Shown here: in pieces, positions 36,656-44,534 of the stretch | Numbering within the stretch: position 1 is the first letter of the stretch | Layout of the letters: each line of letters begins with the position of its first letter | Source of the DNA: Flavobacterium seoulense | Lineage (GTDB): Bacteria > Bacteroidota > Bacteroidia > Flavobacteriales > Flavobacteriaceae | Direction: 5' to 3' | Assembly (NCBI RefSeq): GCF_000695795.1 | Contig: NZ_JNCA01000001.1 | Coordinates: 124,001 to 188,000 of the forward strand | DNA length: 64,000 bases | Position numbers and translations under genes: made by a program | The notes under the pieces: generated by a model | What the model was told of the DNA's origin: nothing | The model's database searches: none | What the model saw: the letters and a program-made list of their open reading frames with translations, nothing else

Positions 36656-39600
36656 ATGAAAAAAATCTACTTTCCTTTTAATTTACCATTAAAAAGGTTT
36701 AAAACCTTCTGTTTTTTATTGGTAATTTTTTTATCAATCTCTTCTTATGGGCAAGATGTTAAGAATCATCTGCATAATTCTTTGCCTGGATCAGGAACTT
36801 TAGAGATACCCGCAGGTGTAGGTATGTCTGGGAACTCAATAAAAGTTCAAACTTGGGGAGCTGGTGGTGGTGGTGGTGGTCCTGCAACACTATTGGGTCT
36901 TCTTAATGTGCTCAATGTAGGTGGCGGTGGAGGCGGTGGTGCATTCCATGAGGGAAGTCTAAATAATGTAGGTGAAGATCCAGACAATATAAAAATTGCT
37001 TACACTATTGGAGCAGGAGGAGCAGGAGGAACTCCTACTACTGTTGATGGAAGAAATGGAGGGAATTCATTTTTTTCTACTGTCTCAGCTAATGGTGGTA
37101 AAGGAGGAGCAGCTGGAATACTTTTAGGAGGAATATTAAATTTGTATGCTTCGAATGGGATAGGTGGCCAAGGAGGTCAGGGAGGCAATTTTTCTGGAGG
37201 GGATGGTTTTACAGCTGGTCTTCTGGGGCAAGGTATTGGTTTAGTGAGTGGCGGCGGTGGTGGTGGTGCCGGTTCTGGTGGCGCTGGTAAAGGCAGTAAT
37301 GTTGATATACTTTCTCAGGCAGGTGGAGCAGGCGGAATAGCTAATGGAAGTGATGGCGGAGCAGGCGGTAAAGGTGGAGATGGTATTACTGCTTCAAATT
37401 TGACTCATGGTAATGGATTAGCTGGTGGTTTTCCGGCAGGAGGTGGAGGAGGAAGTATTACTGTGTTAGATGTAATAGGTCTTTTTGGTCGTCCATCAGG
37501 AGGTGCAGGAGCTAATGGTCAAATAAAAGTAACTTATACTTGTCCAGTTTATACTGTTTCAAATATTACTGCTGATCCTGTATGTGTTGCACCTGGAACT
37601 ACTGTTGTGACCTTGAATGGTTTTTTGCCTATAGGAAAATATACTGTAACTTATGATGTTAGCTCTCCTTCACAAACCGGACTTCAGGCAGCTAATGTAA
37701 GGGTTACTACAACAGGAACTCTAAAGTTTACAGTAACAGGTTTAACGACTGTAGGGACAAGCCGAATAACTATAAAAAATATAAGATCAGTTGATTGTTC
37801 AACTAATATAGATAAATACGTTGATGTAACTGTAAATCCTAATTTAAATGCAAGTGTTAGTATTGCAGCTTCTCCATCTGGGGCTATTTGTTATGGTACA
37901 CCAGTAACTTTTACAGCTACGCCAACTAATGGAGGAACAGCACCAGTGTATCAATGGAGAATAAATGGAGTAAATGTTGCGGGTGCTAATGCTGTAACTT
38001 ATACTAATTCGACTTTAATAAATGGTGATGTAGTTAGTTGTGTGATGACATCAAATGCTTCTCCTTGTCTTACAGGAAGCCCGGCAACATCTAATTCTAT
38101 TACAATGACAGTGTCAGGACCAGCGGCAAACCCAGTTACTGTTTGTATTGGAGGTGCAGGAAGTTTAACAGCATCGGGTTGTGTTGATGGAAGTGCTGTT
38201 TCGGTTGCGAAAAATCCAAGCGCTAGAACAAATTCGAGTACAGGTTCAAGTTGGACTATAAATACAGCTACTGCTTCTTCTAAAGTAACTGTTGGAATAC
38301 TTGGAAGTGAAAGTGTTATAACTAATAATCTTCAGGCTACAACATTTGGTTTTGCCATTCCCTCAAATGCTAAAATTACAGGAATACAAGTTGTTGTAAA
38401 TAGATATAGTAGCGATAATAGTAGTTCTAGATATGTTAGAGATAATACTATACAGTTAATAAAAACTACTGGGGTAGTAGGGGTTAATAAAGCAGTAACC
38501 GCTAGTAACTGGTTGATTACTTCAAGTAACGTTAATTATGGAAATGAATCTGATTTATGGGGTACAACATGGACACCAGCAGAGATTAATAGTTCAAGTT
38601 TTGGAGTTGCCTTGGCGGTAAATATTAGTGCTTCGGGTCTGTTAGGGGATGTAACAACAGCTACTGTGAGTTCTATAGGGATTACAGTTACTTATTATAT
38701 TCCAAATCCTGTAAATTGGTATACGGTTTCATCTGGAGGTACATCAATAGGTACTGGTACTTCTTTTAATCCAGTTGGAGTTGCTAATTCAGGATTAGCT
38801 AATACAAATATTGCAGGAACACATACATATTATGCCGCCTGTTCTTCTGCGCCAGAATGTAGAACACCTGTTAAGTTTATCATTAGTGGTGTGCCTACTA
38901 TAGCTACTATTTCTACACCAGCAGCATTATGTACTGGAGGTATATTGAATCCATCAGTTCCATCAATTACCACTAACAGTTCTGTAATTACTGCATCTGG
39001 TTGGCAATTAGAAACCGCAGTTGGAAGTGGTACTTATGCGAATTTGACAGTTCCTTATACGGTTTCTTTAGCTGATAGTGGTAAACATATTAGGTATTAT
39101 GTTAACGCCAACTGTGCAACAGTATATAGTGATCCTGTATCAATAACAGTAAATAGTATTCTTGCACCTGTAATAGGTACTCCTACAGAACCTATTTGTA
39201 CTGCGCCTACAGCAAATGTGGTTGTAAATGGTTTGTCAGGAAGCTGGATAATAAATGCTACACCTAATGTAGGATTGACAGGTTTAACAGGTTCAGGAGC
39301 AACTGCTACAATTGCAGGCTTAACACCGGGAACAACTTATAATTTTACATTTTCTAATGGAAATTGTACATCTGCAAATTTTTCAGTTGTAGTAAAGAAA
39401 TTGCCTGTAAAAACATGGAAAAATGGTGTGTGGGATGGTGCTGATCCAACAATCGATGAAAAAGTACTATTCGAATCAGATTATAATATAAATAAGAGTG
39501 TTACGGCTTGTTCTTGCGAAGTAAAATCAGGTGCTGTTGTTGTCTTTAATTCAGGGTATTATTTGAAATTAAGAAATGAATTAATCGTAGATTCTAATGG

Positions 39601-41065
39601 TTCGCTTACTTTTGAAAATAATGCGAGTTTGGTTCAAATAAATAATGTGTTAAATACAGGAATTATTAACTACAAGCGTATTACTACACCGGTAAATCGT
39701 TATGATTTTACCTATTGGTCTTCGCCAGTTGTAGGTATGACTTTAAAACAATTATCTCCTGGAACATTCTATGATAAATATTTTAAGTATAACAATGCCT
39801 GGGTGTCTATAGTTCGCGAAACAGCTATGGACATAGGGGAAGGTTATAGTGTTCGAGCACCACAGATAATTGCTATTAGCGGAAATCCTGCAAATTATCC
39901 GGCAGTTTTTAAAGGAGTGCCTTTTAATGGTGAAATAAGAAAGAATTTAGCAGGTGATAAAGTGTATTTATTAGGGAATCCTTATCCATCAGCTATAAGT
40001 GCAGATGCATTTTTATTAGCAAATGAAACAAAATTACAAGGAACTCTTTATTTCTGGACACATAATTCCCCTCCTAGTGAGTACATCAGTGGGGATAAAA
40101 AGTATAATTATACAGCTAATGATTATGCTACTTATAATCGTACAGGTGGTACGGCTACAAAAGCTGCTATACCGGATTCTAATTTAAATTATCCGGATAT
40201 TAATTCTAATATTCCTAATGGTTATATTACTGCTGCCCAAGGCTTTTTTGCTCCGACAAGTGTAGTGGGAGGGGAAATAGTTTTTAATAACAGTATGCGG
40301 CTTTTGACTAATGAAGTAATGGATAATTCACAATTTTTCAAATTGAGTGATACATCAAAATCAAATGTAACAGATGCTACAACGACAATAGAAAAAAACC
40401 GTGTATGGTTGAATTTAACGAATGAAGAAGGTGCTTTTAAGCAAACATTGGTGGGCTATATTACGGGGGCAACTAATGATTATGAAGGAAAATTTGATGG
40501 TGTAAGTTATGATGGAAATGAATACCTGGATTTTTACAGTGTGAGACAAGATTTGAATTTAGCTATTCAGGGGCGGGCTTTACCTTTTCAGGAAAAAGAC
40601 AGTATTGTGTTAGGTTATAAATCGGCTATAAAAGGAGATTTTAAAATTAGTATTGATCATTTGGATGGGGTTTTGTCAAATCAGCAGATTTTTGTTGAAG
40701 ATAAAGATCTACAAGTGCTTCATGATCTTAAAAAAGCGCCTTATTCTTTTACTACCGAAAAAGGTATTTTTAATAATCGATTTGTATTACGATATGAGGA
40801 TAAAAATGCTGTAATTGAAGATGTTGATGTTCCTGTTGAGGGTGTGGTAATTTCGACTAAAAATAAAATAATTACTATTGCCGCTGACGATGCTATAATT
40901 GAAACTGTTGCTGTTTATGATTTTTCAGGAAAACTTGTATATGCTGATAATGAGGTTAATCTGGAAAGCACAACCATTAGTAATTTATCAACTGCTCATC
41001 AGGCTTTAATTGTGCAGGTTGTATTAGAAAATGGTAAAAAAGCAGTAAAGAAAATAATCTATTGA
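36656..41065 (+). CDS. giant cell-surface protein 4, glycine-rich N-domain, T9SS sorting domain
   Basis: 1469 residues from the ATG at 36656 (MKKIYFPFNLP, signal peptide to SSYGQ). A TTG at 36617 would extend the frame but would put non-signal residues before the signal peptide. Residues about 65-290 are glycine-rich (WGAGGGGGGP, VGGGGGGGAF). Ig-like domains follow (PVYQWRINGVNVAG near 440). From about 917 (TWKNGVWDGADP) comes the common module with LLGNPYPSAISAD and GTLYFWTHNSPP, and a sorting domain ending VKKIIY. It is the most diverged of the four at DNA level, so it is likely the oldest duplicate or under different selection. Probable surface adhesin. Confidence 0.87.
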   Translation: MKKIYFPFNLPLKRFKTFCFLLVIFLSISSYGQDVKNHLHNSLPGSGTLEIPAGVGMSGNSIKVQTWGAGGGGGGPATLLGLLNVLNVGGGGGGGAFHEGSLNNVGEDPDNIKIAYTIGAGGAGGTPTTVDGRNGGNSFFSTVSANGGKGGAAGILLGGILNLYASNGIGGQGGQGGNFSGGDGFTAGLLGQGIGLVSGGGGGGAGSGGAGKGSNVDILSQAGGAGGIANGSDGGAGGKGGDGITASNLTHGNGLAGGFPAGGGGGSITVLDVIGLFGRPSGGAGANGQIKVTYTCPVYTVSNITADPVCVAPGTTVVTLNGFLPIGKYTVTYDVSSPSQTGLQAANVRVTTTGTLKFTVTGLTTVGTSRITIKNIRSVDCSTNIDKYVDVTVNPNLNASVSIAASPSGAICYGTPVTFTATPTNGGTAPVYQWRINGVNVAGANAVTYTNSTLINGDVVSCVMTSNASPCLTGSPATSNSITMTVSGPAANPVTVCIGGAGSLTASGCVDGSAVSVAKNPSARTNSSTGSSWTINTATASSKVTVGILGSESVITNNLQATTFGFAIPSNAKITGIQVVVNRYSSDNSSSRYVRDNTIQLIKTTGVVGVNKAVTASNWLITSSNVNYGNESDLWGTTWTPAEINSSSFGVALAVNISASGLLGDVTTATVSSIGITVTYYIPNPVNWYTVSSGGTSIGTGTSFNPVGVANSGLANTNIAGTHTYYAACSSAPECRTPVKFIISGVPTIATISTPAALCTGGILNPSVPSITTNSSVITASGWQLETAVGSGTYANLTVPYTVSLADSGKHIRYYVNANCATVYSDPVSITVNSILAPVIGTPTEPICTAPTANVVVNGLSGSWIINATPNVGLTGLTGSGATATIAGLTPGTTYNFTFSNGNCTSANFSVVVKKLPVKTWKNGVWDGADPTIDEKVLFESDYNINKSVTACSCEVKSGAVVVFNSGYYLKLRNELIVDSNGSLTFENNASLVQINNVLNTGIINYKRITTPVNRYDFTYWSSPVVGMTLKQLSPGTFYDKYFKYNNAWVSIVRETAMDIGEGYSVRAPQIIAISGNPANYPAVFKGVPFNGEIRKNLAGDKVYLLGNPYPSAISADAFLLANETKLQGTLYFWTHNSPPSEYISGDKKYNYTANDYATYNRTGGTATKAAIPDSNLNYPDINSNIPNGYITAAQGFFAPTSVVGGEIVFNNSMRLLTNEVMDNSQFFKLSDTSKSNVTDATTTIEKNRVWLNLTNEEGAFKQTLVGYITGATNDYEGKFDGVSYDGNEYLDFYSVRQDLNLAIQGRALPFQEKDSIVLGYKSAIKGDFKISIDHLDGVLSNQQIFVEDKDLQVLHDLKKAPYSFTTEKGIFNNRFVLRYEDKNAVIEDVDVPVEGVVISTKNKIITIAADDAIIETVAVYDFSGKLVYADNEVNLESTTISNLSTAHQALIVQVVLENGKKAVKKIIY

Positions 41066-41096
41066 TATAACTTAAAACCATAACCACTTTTAAATA

Positions 41097-41133
41097 GAAA
41101 ATCCATCTCGTTTTAAAACGAGATGGATTTTTT
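41097..41133. terminator. bidirectional terminator between adhesin 4 and bioB
   Basis: A perfect 17-bp palindromic stem (41098-41114 with 41115-41131) flanked by A and T runs lies between convergent genes. Confidence 0.88.
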
Positions 41134-41151
41134 TATTAATGTTTGTTGTAT

Positions 41152-42237
41152 TTATTTTCCTTTAACAGATGCTTTAATATTACGTTCGATAGTATGTCCT
41201 GGACGAGACCATTTTGGTTTTTCACCTAAAGAAGCATATTTAGAATCGGCTGCTTCGACGGTTTGTGGTTGCACCACTTTTGTAAAAGGTTTTTGCGGAT
41301 TCAAACCTAACAGTTCGAACATTTTCATGTCTTCGTTAACATCAGGATTTGGAGTAGTTAATAATTTGTCTCCAGCAAAAATAGAATTGGCTCCAGCAAA
41401 AAAGCACATGGCTTGTCCTTCGCGACTCATATTGGTTCTTCCTGCTGATAAACGTACTTGAGTTTCTGGCATTACGATACGGGTTGTAGCTACCATTCGA
41501 ATCATTTCCCAAATTTCAACTGGTTTTTCTTCCTCCATTGGAGTTCCTTCAACAGCAACAAGTGCATTAATAGGCACTGATTCTGGTTGCGGGTTTAAAG
41601 TAGAAAGTGCTACAAGCATTCCTGCTCTGTCTTCGATACTTTCTCCCATTCCGATAATTCCTCCGCTACAAACCGTAACATTAGTTTTACGAACATTTTC
41701 TATGGTTTCTAAACGGTCTTCAAAAGCTCGTGTTGAAATAACATCTTTATAATAATCTTCAGAAGTATCTAAATTATGATTGTAGGCATATAATCCAGCT
41801 TCGGCTAGACGTTGTGCTTGATTCTCAGTAATCATTCCTAGTGTACAACACACTTCCATGTCTAGTTTGTTAATGGTACGAACCATTTCTAATACCTGAT
41901 CAAATTCAGGTCCGTCTTTTACGTTTCTCCAGGCTGCTCCCATACATACACGGGAAGAACCTGTAGATTTAGCACGCAAAGCCTGCGCTTTTACCTGACT
42001 AACACTCATTAAATCATTTCCTTCAACACCTGTATTGTATCGTGCTGCTTGCGGACAATAACCACAATCTTCTGAACAACCTCCTGTTTTTATAGATAAT
42101 AAAGTAGATACCTGAACCACATTAGGATCGTGGTGTTCTCTATGAATCGAAGCTGCTTCAAAAAGCAAATCCATCATAGGTTTATTATATATAGCGATAA
42201 TTTCTTCTTTTGTCCAATTGTGTTTTGTAATACTCAT
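41152..42237 (-). CDS. bioB: biotin synthase
   Basis: A 361-residue radical SAM enzyme that inserts sulfur into dethiobiotin. The [4Fe-4S] motif CxxxCxxC is Cys54, Cys58 and Cys61 (GGCSEDCGYCPQ). YNHNLDTSEDYY, the GGIIGMGES segment and VRLSAGR match the family. It runs about 15 residues longer at the C-terminus than E. coli BioB (346). It is separated from bioF-bioD-bioA by the recX-adhesin block and transcribed toward it, with its own promoter-like element upstream. Confidence 0.97.
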   Translation of the reverse strand: MSITKHNWTKEEIIAIYNKPMMDLLFEAASIHREHHDPNVVQVSTLLSIKTGGCSEDCGYCPQAARYNTGVEGNDLMSVSQVKAQALRAKSTGSSRVCMGAAWRNVKDGPEFDQVLEMVRTINKLDMEVCCTLGMITENQAQRLAEAGLYAYNHNLDTSEDYYKDVISTRAFEDRLETIENVRKTNVTVCSGGIIGMGESIEDRAGMLVALSTLNPQPESVPINALVAVEGTPMEEEKPVEIWEMIRMVATTRIVMPETQVRLSAGRTNMSREGQAMCFFAGANSIFAGDKLLTTPNPDVNEDMKMFELLGLNPQKPFTKVVQPQTVEAADSKYASLGEKPKWSRPGHTIERNIKASVKGK

Positions 42238-42259
42238 TGTATTGTGTGTTTTGATGCGT

Positions 42260-42289
42260 CAAAAGTAGTCAAATTGTTCAAAATAGCAA
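42260..42289 (-). promoter_or_regulatory. candidate promoter of bioB
   Basis: On the minus strand TTG (42287-42289), a 19-bp spacer, then TACTTTTG (42260-42267), 22 bp before the ATG. The -7 octamer is the same TACTTTTG seen before bioF. Confidence 0.6.
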
Positions 42290-42334
42290 TGCAATAGCTT
42301 TAAAAAGGAATGGAACAGAAAGAACCATATTGGA

Positions 42335-42772
42335 TTAATCTGATGAAAATTGATTGTTCCAATACAACATTAGCAATAGTGTTACAATAACAGAAGAAGC
42401 AATACCCTCAAATAATAGAGATATTGAATACATATCAATAGAAGGCTTTCCTCCAAAAAGGAAAGTTTCTGATAGGGATTGTAAAAATTCATCACTTTGT
42501 TGTAAATAGCTATAAATAACTAATCCAATAACGCTCAGGATAACTCCAATAACCGAAGTGAATAAAGCTGAGGTTGCATTGGAAACAAACTTCTTCTTTC
42601 CTTCATTCAGGTTCATTTGGATAGTTCTATTTACGCCATAAAAAACAAAAAGCACATTTAAAAAACGTAAATAGAATATATGAGTCAGATTTAAAACTTG
42701 CATTAGCAAAAAATAAATCCCAATGGCTAAGAAAATGATAAATCCATTTACAATTTCTTTAGGTGGTTTCAT
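42335..42772 (-). CDS. small 4-TM membrane protein (paralogue pair, copy 2)
   Basis: A 145-residue protein with four hydrophobic segments (near residues 9-28, 33-48, 68-90 and 115-138) and short charged loops (NLNEGKKKF; QSLSETFLFGGKPS). I do not recognise the family. It is clearly a tandem paralogue of the next gene upstream: MKPPKE versus MKLPKE, the same length, and an FYGVN/YYGVN and SLSETFLFGG/TLSDTLLFVG correspondence. The two lie 68 bp apart on the same strand and are probably co-transcribed. Likely inner-membrane; no function can be assigned. Confidence 0.75.
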   Translation of the reverse strand: MKPPKEIVNGFIIFLAIGIYFLLMQVLNLTHIFYLRFLNVLFVFYGVNRTIQMNLNEGKKKFVSNATSALFTSVIGVILSVIGLVIYSYLQQSDEFLQSLSETFLFGGKPSIDMYSISLLFEGIASSVIVTLLLMLYWNNQFSSD

Positions 42773-42840
42773 TTTGGATTGTTTTAAAATTAAAAAATTA
42801 ATCTTAAACTAAGGTCGGTGGTTTTTAATAGCTGGTTTTG

Positions 42841-43278
42841 TTAATCTGATGGATATTTCTTTTTCCAGAATAACATTGATGAAAATGTAACAATTACAAC
42901 CGATACAATTCCTTCGATAAGTAAAGAAATATTATAAGTCATAACTGAAGGTTCACCTACAAATAATAAGGTGTCAGAAAGTGTTTGAATGTATTCGTCT
43001 CCACCTTTGGAGTAAATATAGGCAACTAAACCTGCAATGCTTAAAAGTACACCGGTTAATCCGGTGATTAATGCAGAGATAGCATTTTCGGCAAAATTGG
43101 TCTTGCCTTCAGCAACATTAGATTTTAAAGTCTTGTTAACTCCGTAATAAATAAATAGAATATTGAATAATCGTAAGTACACTTGATCAGAAAGTTTTAA
43201 AACTTCCATTAACACGAAATAAAGAGCAATACCTATAAAAATAATAACTCCATTATATAATTCTTTTGGCAGTTTCAT
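42841..43278 (-). CDS. small 4-TM membrane protein (paralogue pair, copy 1)
   Basis: A 145-residue predicted inner-membrane protein with four TM segments. It is the upstream member of a tandem pair with the gene at 42335-42772, roughly half identical by eye and of equal length. It begins MKLPKELYNGVIIF and ends FWKKKYPSD; its partner ends YWNNQFSSD. A minus-strand TAAATTTG (43336-43343) lies 58 bp upstream as a candidate -7 element. I do not recognise a known family; the equal sizes suggest a hetero-oligomer or a simple recent duplication. Confidence 0.75.
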   Translation of the reverse strand: MKLPKELYNGVIIFIGIALYFVLMEVLKLSDQVYLRLFNILFIYYGVNKTLKSNVAEGKTNFAENAISALITGLTGVLLSIAGLVAYIYSKGGDEYIQTLSDTLLFVGEPSVMTYNISLLIEGIVSVVIVTFSSMLFWKKKYPSD

Positions 43279-43335
43279 ACGCTTAATTTTTTAAGGGTTA
43301 AAAAATAATTGTTTGATAAATAAGGCGTTCTCTAT

Positions 43336-43343
43336 CAAATTTA
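43336..43343 (-). promoter_or_regulatory. candidate -7 element of the 4-TM pair
   Basis: TAAATTTG on the minus strand matches TAnnTTTG, 58 bp before the ATG at 43278. No clear -33. Confidence 0.4.
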
Positions 43344-43383
43344 CGTAAAAAAGAGGAGCGATTTTAAAAAAAGAATAGTTTTT

Positions 43384-44322
43384 TTATTGCAATTTTAAAG
43401 AATTTGTAAATAAAAGTGTCTGGATTTTATCTTTTTCGATTTGTTCTTTCAATAAAGCTACAGAATCGAATTTTTGTTCTGTGCGAATGTGTTTCAGGAT
43501 TGAAACAGTAATTTTTTGATTGTATAAGTCTCCTTCGAAATCTAAATAATGAACTTCAATCGATAATTCCTGTCCGCCAACAGTGGGATTGTGGCCAATG
43601 TTCATCATGCCATATACTTTTTGATTATTGATTTGGCTGGACACAATATAAACTCCTTTTGACGGAATAAGTTTGTAGTCTTCTTCGATTTTTAAGTTGG
43701 CTGTTGGAAAACCGATAGTTCTTCCCAGTTGTTTTCCCTGAACTACAGTCCCAGTTAAAAAATAATCGTATCCGAGATATTTATTTGCTAAAGTTATATT
43801 GCCATCATGAATGGCATTTCTAATTTTAGTAGAGCTTATCGAGATATCATTAATTTCCTGAGCCGATATTTGTTCGACTTCAAAGTTGTATTTTTCGCCA
43901 AATTCAATCAAATTATTAATATCGGCAGTTCTGTTTCTTCCAAAACGATGGTCGTAACCAATAATTATTTTGTGGATTTTAAATTGCTCAACCAATACTG
44001 TTTTTACAAATTCTTCGGCTGTTAATCTTGAGAAACTTTCGTCAAAAGGATGAATTACTAAATTCTGGATCCCTAATTGCTCTAATAAATTGATTTTTTC
44101 AGAAATGGTATTGAGTAATTTTATTTCTGAACTTTCCTGTAAAATCATTCTTGGATGCGGAAAAAAAGTCAGTACAAGACTTTCATATTTTTCATCTTCA
44201 GTGTACTGAATTACTTTTTCAAGTATTTTTTTATGCCCAATATGTACTCCATCAAAAGTGCCTAAAGTAAGGATTGTTTTTTTTGAGGAACTGAAATCTT
44301 TTATAGAATGAAAAATCTTCAA
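43384..44322 (-). CDS. ribF: bifunctional riboflavin kinase/FAD synthetase
   Basis: About 312 residues; phosphorylates riboflavin to FMN and adenylylates FMN to FAD. The N-terminal FAD synthetase domain has TLGTFDGVHIGHKKIL and FFPHPRMIL, plus GYDHRFGRNR and SSTKIRNA. The C-terminal kinase domain has GRTIGFPTANL and GVYIV. The frame can be extended to a TTG at 44346, but that codon lies inside a TAAATTTG -7-like element (44344-44351). I therefore place the start at the TTG at 44322, which gives MKIFHSIKDF and a normal length. Confidence 0.93.
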   Translation of the reverse strand: MKIFHSIKDFSSSKKTILTLGTFDGVHIGHKKILEKVIQYTEDEKYESLVLTFFPHPRMILQESSEIKLLNTISEKINLLEQLGIQNLVIHPFDESFSRLTAEEFVKTVLVEQFKIHKIIIGYDHRFGRNRTADINNLIEFGEKYNFEVEQISAQEINDISISSTKIRNAIHDGNITLANKYLGYDYFLTGTVVQGKQLGRTIGFPTANLKIEEDYKLIPSKGVYIVSSQINNQKVYGMMNIGHNPTVGGQELSIEVHYLDFEGDLYNQKITVSILKHIRTEQKFDSVALLKEQIEKDKIQTLLFTNSLKLQ

Positions 44323-44343
44323 AGCAATTATTTTATAATGCTG

Positions 44344-44351
44344 CAAATTTA
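44344..44351 (-). promoter_or_regulatory. candidate -7 element of ribF
   Basis: TAAATTTG on the minus strand. It implies a transcription start near 44338 and a short leader of about 15 nt before the TTG start at 44322. Confidence 0.45.
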
Positions 44352-44505
44352 TACTATCTAATTTAAATTTAGCCGTATGCCAATCGTGTTTTTTGAAGTA
44401 TTTGTGTTAATTCTATCAAAAAAGGAAATATTATTTAATAAATTAAATGCTTCGCTAGGTTTAATTAAAAGCAATTTTGTTGAATCTATTTTGACATAAA
44501 TACTT

Positions 44506-44513
44506 TATTTTTG
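44506..44513 (+). promoter_or_regulatory. candidate -7 element of the metalloprotease gene
   Basis: TATTTTTG matches TAnnTTTG, 21 bp before the ATG at 44535. A TTG at 44480-44482 is 23 bp upstream, a little far for -33. Confidence 0.45.
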
Positions 44514-44534
44514 GAAGATAAATATAAGCTGGTC

